Positions 40,269-50,147 are shown, counted from the stretch's first letter. The stretch is 64,000 nucleotides of DNA from Schistocerca nitens (GCF_023898315.1 NC_064615.1:910506742-910570741), one strand, 5' to 3'. Notes: generated by a model not told the origin, from the sequence alone. Made by a program: numbers and translations.

Positions 40269-40340
40269 TTCCGGTACCGGGAATCGAACCCGGGCCTCCT
40301 GGGTGAGAGCCAGGTATCCTAGCCACTAGACGACACCGGA
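40269..40340 (-). tRNA. tRNA-Glu (CTC)
   Basis: Unit 20 copy, without the 11-bp insertion. Confidence 0.96.
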
Positions 40341-40614
40341 TAACGACACACGCACTCCTCCAACAAACACGGTGAGCGTCCACCCGCTACTTGACGACAA
40401 CTGCAAAAATTAACGCTTCCACTTCGTAGAACGGCATGCTCTGGACGTATCTCGTGGAGACGAACGCCAGCAATCATGAGACCAAACTGCGCCGGTGAAT
40501 CCTGTTGTTACACCGCGCACTGTGCTACGACAGTTTAAGAGAGCGACGCTCACGCTTTGCTGCGCTATTTCCTTCGCGGGAAATCAGTGCTCCTGTTTTC
40601 GAGACAGAAAACGT

Positions 40615-40621
40615 TGGCAGC
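40615..40621 (-). pseudogene. tRNA-Leu 3' stump at the E3 poly(A) junction
   Basis: GCTGCCA with the flank cgttttctg, which belongs to the first Leu-CAG position of a unit. The 5' part beyond E3 (46885-46939) carries the AAG anticodon, so the two stumps come from different Leu genes. Confidence 0.9.
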
Positions 40622-40656
40622 TTTTTTTTTTTTTTTTTTTTTATTTTTTTTTTTTT

Positions 40657-40709
<53 letters not shown>
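40622..40709 (-). other. E3 poly(A) tail
   Basis: 88 nt of A in element sense, with single non-A bases at 40643 and 40657. An unusually long pure tail supports a recent insertion. Confidence 0.85.
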
Positions 40710-40711
<2 letters not shown>

Positions 40712-40743
40712 GGGCCTCCCAACTCCCCTTATAGCCCGGCCTT
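40710..40743 (-). other. E3 extra 3'-terminal hairpin segment
   Basis: 34 bp between the motif shared with E2 and poly(A). In element sense CGGGC near its start can pair with GCCCG near its end. E2 has nothing in this place. Confidence 0.5.
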
Positions 40744-40777
40744 GCGCTCTCCATAAGTGCCGTCTTTGGCGAGCTTC
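40744..40777 (-). promoter_or_regulatory. E3 conserved 3'-terminal stem-loop
   Basis: In element sense GAAGCTCGCCAAAGACGGC then ACTTATGGAGAGCGC. GCC/GGC encloses AAAGAC, and GCTC/GAGC can pair outside it, as in E2 (25458-25492). Confidence 0.55.
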
Positions 40778-41577
40778 GGTGGCTGTACAAGTGGTTGATG
40801 TAGCTCCCCCGATGACAATGAACGTGAGTGTTCCCCCGTTGATCCAGATATTCCTGCGTAAGAGCAAGTAGTACTCCCGGATGGTCCAATACGTGAAAAC
40901 ATACATGCGAAATGAAAATAAAGAATGCCTTCCAAAGTAATGCAACGGAATGTATTGATATGCAGCAAACAGCACACATACAAGAAAAAAAGGAAAAAAA
41001 AGGAACTTCCCTAGAGATACTAGTAAAAAGAAACAAGGACCTGAACTTCAAAGGAAAGTAATTCTGCCCGTGGGACATTGAAAGCCATATCTGGAAAGCA
41101 CCACATCAACCAACTTGAAACTGAAAAACGCCGATTGACCACCTCGGTCATTGCCACACAGCAGGAAAAGAAAAAAAAACGGATGAAAAGACACAAAGAG
41201 AGCACATAAAAAGGAACAATTAGTTAGACAAGGCACAGACCAACAGGAAACTGCATAAGAGTACACAAAGGACAATGCTGCAAGAGAGGTCCATGCCACT
41301 AAATAAAATAATGGAAAGCAAAAAGCGTCCACCGCTATAAGAAAAAATAAATAAATAAATAAACAATAGAACATCGGCCACTCGATGATTAATCGAAAGG
41401 ATAACGGAGAACTACAAAAGCATCAAGGTGCGCACGACAGTAAATTTCGTCGAGCAAACACATACACAACATGACGGAGACATACAATTCAATATATTTC
41501 GTTACGGTACGTTCCTGTCTAGATCTGTTCACGTCATGGACGGGACAGGGAAACTATATATAAGGAATGAATCATAG
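40778..41577 (-). other. E3 3' UTR
   Basis: About 0.8 kb, no supported gene. A short (aaat)n run lies at about 41345-41363. Several Phe-rich minus-strand frames (for example 41048-41374) have no domain. Confidence 0.7.
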
Positions 41578-44500
41578 TCAAGAATAATTCAAACTCGTGT
41601 TGAATACATGAGATAGAGCAGCATTCAAAAAATTGGAAAAAATCTCGTGATAAGGCGCACGAACGCGTTCGGTATTATGTTCAGTCCAAAGGTAAGTAAG
41701 GAAGTCCAGTTTATCAGTCAATCCGAGAGAAAACATAGAATGAATGGTGTGTCCAATAATCCAAATCGTGGCATTACGTTTGGCGACAGGGTAAGCCTTA
41801 CACTGCGGCACTATGGCGTCGATCGCGGTCACATGATGCGTAGCCAGTCTGTTAATCAAGCGTATCATATCACGTGCAGTGTCCCAAACAACGCTAAATT
41901 TGCGACACACAAAGCGATGTTCAAGAGTGTCCTCTTCAGCGCACATTTCACAAGCACTGGATTGGATAAGATGAATGGACTGTAATTTTGAGTTCGTCGA
42001 AATTGTACGGTTCACTAATTTGTACCACGTCGCACGTACTGCCGCCGGGACAACCTTAGACGCAATATTTTTCCACACGGTAGTCCAGTCGTACTGCGGC
42101 AGCCGTCGTTCCCATTTATTCTTCAATGGAGTCCCGCGAAGTGCTCGTATGATATCACTGACCGTGCGCCCACTGACATCGCTGCTAACAACGTAACTAC
42201 CATAAAGGTAGAAGTGGCGCACATAATTTACCGAATAAGGAATATCAGAAACAAAAACTGGAGCAGCCACCGAATGTGGTCGATATTTGGCAAACAGAAC
42301 CGCCGTCACACTACGAGGCCCTTTTTCAACCACCACAGCAGTCCTTCGAAAGAACAACGCCGCACACTTTGCGTGGAGATCAACCAAACCCAGCCCCCCC
42401 TCCATCACGCCCAAAGTGCACGTGTCCATGGACACCTTAAAAATATTACCTTTCCACAACAGCCAGTAGACTGCGTGTTTGATGGCACGTTCAAGTTTCT
42501 TCGGCAGTGGCAGAATCTGGGCCAAGTACCACGCTTTGGCAAGTACACAGGTATTGATGAGGAAAACTTTTTCGCCAAGCGCCAGATTCCTGACAGCGTG
42601 AATTTTCGCCAGCGCACGAATCTGATGAAGCGTTGTGCGCCAGTTTAGCGCCGCCATCCGTTGGATGTCGTCCGTCAGGACAATGCCCAGAACTTTGTAT
42701 TGCTGTTTAATACAGTACCAGTGACGGTGGACAGCACGCATGCGCGGCGTGAGGGGGAGTAGAGCCGTCTTAGTAGTACTTACGACCGCCCCAGTCGCTG
42801 TCTCAAACTGTTTCAGAGCACTGTACAGCCTATCGATGTCACCCGGCTGTTCAATAAACACCCCCAAATCATCAGCATAGGCTTTACAGATTAGGTGCTC
42901 GTCACCCACTCTGATGCCCCGACACGCGTGGCAAATGGAACGAAGGAGAGGGTCTAAAGCTAAGGCATACAGCCCCATCGATAGAGGGCAGCCCTGACGC
43001 ACAGAACGCCTGATTTGTACCGTATCACTGAGGCGGCCATTAATGCTAACGCGTGACGTGGCATTGCGCAAAAAATTTTGAATCAGCCTTGTAAACTTCA
43101 GCCCGAAACCCATCCTGGTCATGACTTTCTGTAAATAAAAATGACTGATGCGATCAAATGCATTTTTAAAATCTACCAATAAAATCCCAGCAGTCCGCAC
43201 CCTGGCGCTTTTGACATATCCTATACAGTCTCTATATGCCAAAATAGCATCGAAGATATTCCGATCTCTTACCGCGCACGTCTGATTTTCACTGAGGACT
43301 TTCGGCAGAACTTGCTTCATCCTAATTGCGACACACCGTGCCACAATTTTGTAATCCGAGTTTAACAGAGTTATAGGACGGACATTGTCAATGCTCGGCA
43401 CAGCTGTGGTTTTCGGAACGAGGGCAATACAGCCCTCTTCAAATTCTGCCGGTATATCAATGCCGTTTTGAATGTCATTGGCAACTGCAAGTAGAGTATC
43501 ACTCAGAACATTAAAAAACTTGAGATAAAATTCTACCGGTATCCCATCTACACCGGGAGATTTCCCCCGCGGACTACCGTGAACAGCCTCTCTTAGTTCA
43601 TCAAGAGTAAAGGTTGCGTTAAGATGAGCCCTATCGGTGCGGCCCAAAACATTTGGCGTCTGTTGCAACAGCCTCCGCATCGCGCCAGGAATCACAGCGA
43701 CATCGTTGAAAAGAGACGCAAAGTGCTCAGTAATTTCCCGTTCAATTTTGCCCGCGTCAGAGGTTTTTGTACCGTCACGTGTGATCCAAGCATCAATGCG
43801 TAACTTCGCGCGCCTCCGTCTCTCCCTATTTAGATGGTACACAGATAAGGCCTCCCCGTCCACGACACCCACCGGCTGACTGCGAATAACCGGGCCGTCA
43901 CATTGCCGCCTCAGCTCGTGGAACAGTTTGGCCTGAAACTGCTTGAGAGTAGGAAGAAGTTCGGGCTGGGCTGTAACTCGCTGGGCGAGATCACGCAGAC
44001 AACTCTGATAAAAACGCGCTGTCTCACGACGCCAATGTGCAGCTTCGCGGCTAAAATTAATTAAAAATACCCGTATAGCCGGCTTAGCAACCTTCACCCA
44101 CCACTCAAGAGTGCTGCGTGCTGCAGGCTTGGCCTGCAAAACGCTTCGCCACATGACGGTAAACTGTCGATTAAAATGTACATCACGTAAAAGGCTACAG
44201 TTAAACTTCCACAACGTCTTCCGACGAGGAATACGGGGAAGAGATAAAATGAGTCGACATACATAACCACAGTGATCAGAAAAAAGAACTGGATGAACTT
44301 CTGCCTCTAAAACATTAGTTACAAGCGGGGACGACACATAAATCCTGTCAAGACGACTATGGCCCGTGGGATAAAAATAGGTAAACTCCGTTGCGTGAGG
44401 GTGGATCACACGCCACGTATCTCGGAGCCGGAGTCCATCAACGAGAGCAGAAAGACCCGGACACCTATTGGGTCTAGGCTCCTGGTCCCTGTCGTCTATA

Positions 44501-44931
44501 ACAGCATTAAAATCTCCCCCAACAACTAAGTTGTCCCGATTACGGTGAAGAAAATAACAGAAGTCCTGAGAGTAAAATCTGTTCCTTTCAGGCGTGCTAC
44601 CAGAAGGGGCATAAACATTAACAAAAACAAAACCATTAACAGTACACGCAATAGCACGCCCATCCGGCAAACAGTCAATACCTTGTACGTCATGACCAGA
44701 ACGGACTAAAATCACCGTGCCTGTTCCTTCCAATGACACTACGTTATCAATAACAATAAAATCTGTAAAAGTAGCAAAAAACGACAAGGCGTCACGCGTA
44801 ACCTCTTGTAGAAATGCGATATGACAATTATTGGCACGTAAAAAAGCGTGCAGGGCGGACACCTTGTACTGACTACGCATTTTGTTTACATTGACAGTAA
44901 CAACGTTCCACCGACGTGGATCAGACGCCAT
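41578..44931 (-). CDS. E3 ORF2: APE endonuclease / reverse transcriptase
   Basis: 1117 aa starting MASDPRRWNV. Endonuclease motifs are all present: VNVNK with N16, LQEV with E43, NVYAPSG with Y107, GGDFN with D140/N142, SRLDR with D195 and FSDH with D219/H220. The reverse transcriptase has RPITLLNSDYKI, VDFKNAFD (catalytic Asp about 587), RQGCPLS and YADD (about 685-688). The C-terminal knuckle is C994-x2-C997-x7-H1005-x3-C1009, followed by a conserved 108-residue tail that matches E2 in length. The frame is intact. Similarity to E2 runs the whole length of the protein, whereas E1 matches only at the domain level. Confidence 0.95.
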   Translation of the reverse strand: MASDPRRWNVVTVNVNKMRSQYKVSALHAFLRANNCHIAFLQEVTRDALSFFATFTDFIVIDNVVSLEGTGTVILVRSGHDVQGIDCLPDGRAIACTVNGFVFVNVYAPSGSTPERNRFYSQDFCYFLHRNRDNLVVGGDFNAVIDDRDQEPRPNRCPGLSALVDGLRLRDTWRVIHPHATEFTYFYPTGHSRLDRIYVSSPLVTNVLEAEVHPVLFSDHCGYVCRLILSLPRIPRRKTLWKFNCSLLRDVHFNRQFTVMWRSVLQAKPAARSTLEWWVKVAKPAIRVFLINFSREAAHWRRETARFYQSCLRDLAQRVTAQPELLPTLKQFQAKLFHELRRQCDGPVIRSQPVGVVDGEALSVYHLNRERRRRAKLRIDAWITRDGTKTSDAGKIEREITEHFASLFNDVAVIPGAMRRLLQQTPNVLGRTDRAHLNATFTLDELREAVHGSPRGKSPGVDGIPVEFYLKFFNVLSDTLLAVANDIQNGIDIPAEFEEGCIALVPKTTAVPSIDNVRPITLLNSDYKIVARCVAIRMKQVLPKVLSENQTCAVRDRNIFDAILAYRDCIGYVKSARVRTAGILLVDFKNAFDRISHFYLQKVMTRMGFGLKFTRLIQNFLRNATSRVSINGRLSDTVQIRRSVRQGCPLSMGLYALALDPLLRSICHACRGIRVGDEHLICKAYADDLGVFIEQPGDIDRLYSALKQFETATGAVVSTTKTALLPLTPRMRAVHRHWYCIKQQYKVLGIVLTDDIQRMAALNWRTTLHQIRALAKIHAVRNLALGEKVFLINTCVLAKAWYLAQILPLPKKLERAIKHAVYWLLWKGNIFKVSMDTCTLGVMEGGLGLVDLHAKCAALFFRRTAVVVEKGPRSVTAVLFAKYRPHSVAAPVFVSDIPYSVNYVRHFYLYGSYVVSSDVSGRTVSDIIRALRGTPLKNKWERRLPQYDWTTVWKNIASKVVPAAVRATWYKLVNRTISTNSKLQSIHLIQSSACEMCAEEDTLEHRFVCRKFSVVWDTARDMIRLINRLATHHVTAIDAIVPQCKAYPVAKRNATIWIIGHTIHSMFSLGLTDKLDFLTYLWTEHNTERVRAPYHEIFSNFLNAALSHVFNTSLNYS

Positions 44932-45017
44932 ACGGAGATAAAAAAACACAAAGGATACAAACAGATAACAGGAAAACCTGCATCACAAGTTAAAATGTGT
45001 GTCGCAGAATAAACAGG

Positions 45018-46751
45018 TTATACACGGGTTGAAGTCCCGTCATCCGGGTCCTCCACATCCGCCGACCAATCCAGCCGGTCACAGGGAGGAGGGGGCGTGG
45101 GCACACTTGCAAACTCCATAGGCGCGTCTGCTGGAGATCTGGACACCTCCGTGGGGGAGGAAGCTAAGGAAGGTTTCGACCCAGGGTCACGCACAGACGT
45201 ATGAGTGCGCCGAGGGTGCGGGTCGCCAGATTTCCGTTTAACAGGCATTGGAGCAGACGGCACAGCGTCCATGGCCAAGTCAACGTCCGTTTCGGAACCC
45301 TGCGTGCTCAAAATATCTTTAAGCCGGCGAACAGCCACGTCACGCTTACTGTCGGCAGGGGTGGTTTTCTTTGCCGGCTGACTGCGAGAAATGTGTCGTT
45401 GCTGGCCACGGCCCGACGCCGACGCCGGCCGGGACGCAACGTCAACAGGCTGCGGGGTCCGCTGCGAACCTTGCTGTGTCGGTTGGGACTGGGATGGCAC
45501 GACGGCCCGACGGACCGGAGACGGGCTGCGAAACCGTCCGGAAAAGAAACCTGATTCCAATCGACCAGAAGTACTGGCACAGCGCAAACGTTGAGGGTTG
45601 CAACTGCCGGCAGTGTTCCGCTCGCGTCGCGATTTGGGGGCCTCTGGAAACGAAAAAAACTCGAGGCGGTGGCCAGTAACATGGTCGGAAGGAGCCACAC
45701 TCGCGGACGCAGCACGCGTGGGGAACACAGGGGCGGGGTCGGATCGTGACAGCGGCACATCGTCCGCGACCGAGTCCGATACTGCCACAGAGCTAACTGA
45801 GGTAGCGGATTCTACGACTGATGGCGTCTCAACAGCCAGAGCAGACAATGAATCCGTACGTAACGCAGCGGCATCGACGAGGGTAGATTCTGTGAATGGC
45901 ACACGTTCAGGAACGGGTGCTGACACAGTGTGTGGCGCGCTAACGGAAACGTCCTGCGACGCAGTCACATTTTCCGAAAGAGAACTAACAGTCACTTCCG
46001 ACACCACGCTATGTAATGGCAAAGAGGGTGAGGTGTCCATGTCAGTAGCGTCCGCCGGTACGGCGGTTTCCTCAGCGCGTCGCGCATCGCGGGGGGTGGG
46101 ACCAATGGCGACTGCTGCCCACGTCATCTCGTCTTGACTACTGCCACGTGGCAGCTGTACCGGCCGCCTACGCGCAGGACAGTCCTGCCGGAAATGACCA
46201 GTACTATTGCAAAAAGAACACGTCTGGGGCTGACCGCTGTACGTTATGAAAGCGCGTTGTCCTTTAATATAAACAAAAGAAGGAATATGTTTCTTCACTA
46301 TCATTTTTACACTACGGATACCGTTATCCACTTGAAAAAGATAAGCAGCTGACCATTTTTCCTTTGACACCGACAAAACAGTGCCATAAGGCGTCAAAGC
46401 ACTAGAAATCGTTTCGTTCCTCATTTCAAACGGTAGATTGAAAACACGCACTGTCCGTATACCAAAACCAGCATTAGACAACACAACATTACTAATTCTA
46501 CCATCAAGGTGCTTAAATTGGCGCACACCGTCATTGACCGTTACAAGAGTGTCACACATTTCGGGAGTTGGCAGCTTCAAAAACAGAGAGTTCAAAAAAG
46601 AATCCAATTGTAAACCAAGAACGTCACTGTCCGTTAAGTTCAAATCCTCGCGAAGCCATTTATGAATTTCGAAAGCGGACGGCCGAATTACCGATCGATC
46701 AAAGGCGCACTGAATGTTATTCTGACGATCCTCGGAATCACCGTGATCCAT
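45018..46751 (-). CDS. E3 ORF1: RNA-binding protein with RRM-like fold and CCHC knuckle
   Basis: 577 aa starting MDHGDSEDRQ in an ACCATGG context. The RRM-like segment is about 99-173 (VRVFNLPFEM) and the knuckle is C178-x2-C181-x4-H186-x4-C191, at the same residue numbers as E2. A Ser/Val/Thr-rich low-complexity stretch follows, longer than that of E2, with basic patches (PKSRRERN, PVKRKSGD) and an acidic end with DWSADVEDPDD. The first 200 residues are well conserved with E2 and the linker is not, as expected for a disordered region. Confidence 0.92.
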   Translation of the reverse strand: MDHGDSEDRQNNIQCAFDRSVIRPSAFEIHKWLREDLNLTDSDVLGLQLDSFLNSLFLKLPTPEMCDTLVTVNDGVRQFKHLDGRISNVVLSNAGFGIRTVRVFNLPFEMRNETISSALTPYGTVLSVSKEKWSAAYLFQVDNGIRSVKMIVKKHIPSFVYIKGQRAFITYSGQPQTCSFCNSTGHFRQDCPARRRPVQLPRGSSQDEMTWAAVAIGPTPRDARRAEETAVPADATDMDTSPSLPLHSVVSEVTVSSLSENVTASQDVSVSAPHTVSAPVPERVPFTESTLVDAAALRTDSLSALAVETPSVVESATSVSSVAVSDSVADDVPLSRSDPAPVFPTRAASASVAPSDHVTGHRLEFFSFPEAPKSRRERNTAGSCNPQRLRCASTSGRLESGFFSGRFRSPSPVRRAVVPSQSQPTQQGSQRTPQPVDVASRPASASGRGQQRHISRSQPAKKTTPADSKRDVAVRRLKDILSTQGSETDVDLAMDAVPSAPMPVKRKSGDPHPRRTHTSVRDPGSKPSLASSPTEVSRSPADAPMEFASVPTPPPPCDRLDWSADVEDPDDGTSTRV

Positions 46752-46884
46752 GGTACTCACTTCACGAAAAAGTACAGCACAGATGAAAAACCGCGCCGCG
46801 AATCAACCGCCGCCGCCGCCACGAAGCACCCGTAAACACCGCCCGACACGCCGGAGCGAGCGCGCGATGTGTTCGGGCCCACGA
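46752..46884 (-). other. E3 5' UTR
   Basis: About 133 bp beginning CGTGGGCCCGAACACATCG after one unmatched junction base (T where E2 has C and the tRNA has G). The first 50 bp match E2 closely and the rest drifts until the shared GTGAGTACCATGG at the start codon. Confidence 0.75.
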
Positions 46885-46939
46885 CTCCGAAGAGACTGGT
46901 GCCTTAAACCAGCGCCTTAGACCGCTCGGCCACGCTACC
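46885..46939 (-). pseudogene. tRNA-Leu (AAG), 5' part, split by E3
   Basis: Residues 1-55, with anticodon AAG and the Leu-AAG 5' flank, cut at the same residue as in the E2 insertion. Confidence 0.92.
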
Positions 46940-47231
46940 TGCGCCAGCGTTCCCCGCGTCTCTAGAAAACAGTGCACGACACAGTTTCCTGTTGTGCTGC
47001 GACTCGCTGCTCATGCATCGCACCTCAAACAACTGCCCCTTTCGACTATATATTTAACCTCTCAGGCAGCTACCCACGCCCTGGGGCGGCCGAATTTCTT
47101 GTTGCTGATAATGAAATGGTAGTGCAACCTGCGGCGTGCGGAACATGAGTGTAAAGTGATGAGAGCATTGTGATTTCAAACACTGGGTGACGATCATGAT
47201 TGCAGCAACAGCAAGGCAAAACCTTCAAAAT

Positions 47232-47303
47232 TGCCGTGACCAGGATTCGAACCTGGGTTTTTGCGGCCACAACGCAATGTCCTAACCACTAGACGATCAC
47301 GGC
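47232..47303 (-). tRNA. tRNA-His (GTG)
   Basis: Unit 21, beyond E3. Confidence 0.96.
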
Positions 47304-47645
47304 CGCGGAGGCGCCCGGGGAAGCAGTTCTCGCGACTGCACCCGCCCGGTACACAGCAAAGCTCAGCCCACTGCGTCAGACGCGATCTCCATTATATGTA
47401 TACGGGCAAACGAAACGTGCCTGCGCTGTTAGGACACTAACCAGAGTGGGTAGCTGCATTCATCTCCCTGGCAGTGTCTTGCAGTCCTCCAAGTCTGTTG
47501 ACCACAGGTGGACAGGTGTCGCATCTCTCTCGCCGTCACTTGTGGCCGTCATTCATACTTAACGTGCTTTTCTGCAAGCGTCAGCGTAGCGTCAGTCGAG
47601 CAAAGTCGGGACAAGTCGCCTAAGAGGAGCAACAAAATGGTGGAT

Positions 47646-47717
47646 TTCCGGTACCGGGAATCGAACCCGGGCCTCCTGGGTGAGAGCCAGGTATCCTAGC
47701 CACTAGACGACACCGGA
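47646..47717 (-). tRNA. tRNA-Glu (CTC)
   Basis: Unit 21, beyond E3, with the 11-bp insertion. Confidence 0.96.
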
Positions 47718-47991
47718 TAACGACACACGCACTCCTCCAACAAACACGGTGAGCGTCCACCCGCTACTTGACGACAACTGCAAAAATTAACGCTTCCACT
47801 TCGTAGAACGGCATGCTCTGGACGTATCTCGTGGAGACGAACGCCAGCAATCATGAGACCAAACTGCGCCGGTGAATCCTGTTGTTACACCGCGCACTGT
47901 GCTACGACAGTTTAAGAGAGCGACGCTCACGCTTTGCTGCGCTATTTCCTTCGCGGGAAATCAGTGCTCCTGTTTTCGAGACAGAAAACGT

Positions 47992-48073
47992 TGGCAGCGG
48001 TGGGATTCGAACCCACGCCTCCGAAGAGACTGGTGCCTGAAACCAGCGCCTTAGACCGCTCGGCCACGCTACC
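47992..48073 (-). tRNA. tRNA-Leu (CAG)
   Basis: Unit 22, first of two Leu-CAG. Confidence 0.97.
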
Positions 48074-48153
48074 TACGCGCCGCGGCCGCCGCAGGAGCTG
48101 CGTTCTACCCCACGAGAACACAGCGCAATGGCACAAAAACGAGAAGTAAAAAT

Positions 48154-48235
48154 TGGCAGCGGTGGGATTCGAACCCACGCCTCCGAAGAGACTGGTGCCT
48201 GAAACCAGCGCCTTAGACCGCTCGGCCACGCTACC
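48154..48235 (-). tRNA. tRNA-Leu (CAG)
   Basis: Unit 22, second Leu-CAG. Confidence 0.97.
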
Positions 48236-48315
48236 TACGCGACGCGGCCGCCGCAGGAGCTGCGTTCTACCCCACGAGAACACAGCGCAATGGCACAAAA
48301 ACGAGAAGTAAAAAT

Positions 48316-48397
48316 TGGCAGCGGTGGGATTCGAACCCACGCCTCCGAAGAGACTGGTGCCTTAAACCAGCGCCTTAGACCGCTCGGCCACGCTACC
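48316..48397 (-). tRNA. tRNA-Leu (AAG)
   Basis: Unit 22 copy. Confidence 0.97.
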
Positions 48398-48689
48398 TGC
48401 GCCAGCGTTCCCCGCGTCTCTAGAAAACAGTGCACGACACAGTTTCCTGTTGTGCTGCGACTCGCTGCTCATGCATCGCACCTCAAACAACTGCCCCTTT
48501 CGACTATATATTTAACCTCTCAGGCAGCTACCCACGCCCTGGGGCGGCCGAATTTCTTGTTGCTGATAATGAAATGGTAGTGCAACCTGCGGCGTGCGGA
48601 ACATGAGTGTAAAGTGATGAGAGCATTGTGATTTCAAACACTGGGTGACGATCATGATTGCAGCAACAGCAAGGCAAAACCTTCAAAAT

Positions 48690-48761
48690 TGCCGTGACCA
48701 GGATTCGAACCTGGGTTTTTGCGGCCACAACGCAATGTCCTAACCACTAGACGATCACGGC
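48690..48761 (-). tRNA. tRNA-His (GTG)
   Basis: Unit 22 copy. Confidence 0.96.
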
Positions 48762-49103
48762 CGCGGAGGCGCCCGGGGAAGCAGTTCTCGCGACTGCACC
48801 CGCCCGGTACACAGCAAAGCTCAGCCCACTGCGTCAGACGCGATCTCCATTATATGTATACGGGCAAACGAAACGTGCCTGCGCTGTTAGGACACTAACC
48901 AGAGTGGGTAGCTGCATTCATCTCCCTGGCAGTGTCTTGCAGTCCTCCAAGTCTGTTGACCACAGGTGGACAGGTGTCGCATCTCTCTCGCCGTCACTTG
49001 TGGCCGTCATTCATACTTAACGTGCTTTTCTGCAAGCGTCAGCGTAGCGTCAGTCGAGCAAAGTCGGGACAAGTCGCCTAAGAGGAGCAACAAAATGGTG
49101 GAT

Positions 49104-49175
49104 TTCCGGTACCGGGAATCGAACCCGGGCCTCCTGGGTGAGAGCCAGGTATCCTAGCCACTAGACGACACCGGA
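49104..49175 (-). tRNA. tRNA-Glu (CTC)
   Basis: Unit 22, with the 11-bp insertion. Confidence 0.96.
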
Positions 49176-49449
49176 TAACGACACACGCACTCCTCCAACA
49201 AACACGGTGAGCGTCCACCCGCTACTTGACGACAACTGCAAAAATTAACGCTTCCACTTCGTAGAACGGCATGCTCTGGACGTATCTCGTGGAGACGAAC
49301 GCCAGCAATCATGAGACCAAACTGCGCCGGTGAATCCTGTTGTTACACCGCGCACTGTGCTACGACAGTTTAAGAGAGCGACGCTCACGCTTTGCTGCGC
49401 TATTTCCTTCGCGGGAAATCAGTGCTCCTGTTTTCGAGACAGAAAACGT

Positions 49450-49531
49450 TGGCAGCGGTGGGATTCGAACCCACGCCTCCGAAGAGACTGGTGCCTGAAA
49501 CCAGCGCCTTAGACCGCTCGGCCACGCTACC
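49450..49531 (-). tRNA. tRNA-Leu (CAG)
   Basis: Unit 23, first of two Leu-CAG. Confidence 0.97.
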
Positions 49532-49611
49532 TACGCGCCGCGGCCGCCGCAGGAGCTGCGTTCTACCCCACGAGAACACAGCGCAATGGCACAAAAACGA
49601 GAAGTAAAAAT

Positions 49612-49693
49612 TGGCAGCGGTGGGATTCGAACCCACGCCTCCGAAGAGACTGGTGCCTGAAACCAGCGCCTTAGACCGCTCGGCCACGCTACC
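49612..49693 (-). tRNA. tRNA-Leu (CAG)
   Basis: Unit 23, second Leu-CAG. Confidence 0.97.
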
Positions 49694-49773
49694 TACGCGA
49701 CGCGGCCGCCGCAGGAGCTGCGTTCTACCCCACGAGAACACAGCGCAATGGCACAAAAACGAGAAGTAAAAAT

Positions 49774-49855
49774 TGGCAGCGGTGGGATTCGAACCCACGC
49801 CTCCGAAGAGACTGGTGCCTTAAACCAGCGCCTTAGACCGCTCGGCCACGCTACC
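49774..49855 (-). tRNA. tRNA-Leu (AAG)
   Basis: Unit 23 copy. Confidence 0.97.
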
Positions 49856-50147
49856 TGCGCCAGCGTTCCCCGCGTCTCTAGAAAACAGTGCACGACACAG
49901 TTTCCTGTTGTGCTGCGACTCGCTGCTCATGCATCGCACCTCAAACAACTGCCCCTTTCGACTATATATTTAACCTCTCAGGCAGCTACCCACGCCCTGG
50001 GGCGGCCGAATTTCTTGTTGCTGATAATGAAATGGTAGTGCAACCTGCGGCGTGCGGAACATGAGTGTAAAGTGATGAGAGCATTGTGATTTCAAACACT
50101 GGGTGACGATCATGATTGCAGCAACAGCAAGGCAAAACCTTCAAAAT

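Larger units (their letters stand above)
35020..40494 (-). repeat. Higher-order repeat copy A (units 17-20)
   Basis: Four units in a fixed order. The first is a 1458-bp unit with gccgcgg and the tatatattta variant. The second is a 1285-bp unit with gccgcgg. The third is a 1285-bp unit with gttcgacc. The fourth is a double-Leu unit with gacgcgg and tatagattta. The first three sum to 4028 bp and the fourth is 1447 bp here. The same order recurs at 54643. Confidence 0.8.
32586..40621 (-). repeat. tRNA gene tandem array, segment 3 (end of unit 15 to unit 21)
   Basis: Array resumed after E2, with anchors at 33562, 35020, 36478, 37763, 39048 and 40495. Units 16 and 17 are 1458 bp because they combine the doubled Leu-CAG with an 11-bp insertion before Glu. 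New spacer variants start here: gccgcgg for gacgcgg after the first Leu-CAG, and gttcgacc for gttctacc in unit 19. It ends in the first Leu gene of unit 21 at LINE E3. Confidence 0.97.
40622..46884 (-). mobile_element. E3: full-length tRNA-Leu-inserted LINE (Tx1/L1-like)
   Basis: About 6.3 kb, same sense as the tRNA. In element order it has a 5' UTR (about 133 bp), ORF1 (46751-45018), an 86-bp gap, ORF2 (44931-41578), a 3' UTR of about 0.87 kb, and an 88-nt poly(A) with two interruptions. Both ORFs are open. Junctions fall at tRNA residues 55 and 76, exactly as in E2. It is closer to E2 than to E1, but 5' UTR, ORF and 3' UTR divergence make it a separate family or subfamily. Confidence 0.92.

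Noticed and set aside
9946-46884. LTR retrotransposon or virus-derived element for E1-E3
   Set aside because: No terminal repeats, protease, RNase H/integrase or envelope domains are seen. The APE endonuclease, poly(A) ends and target-primed junctions are those of non-LTR elements.
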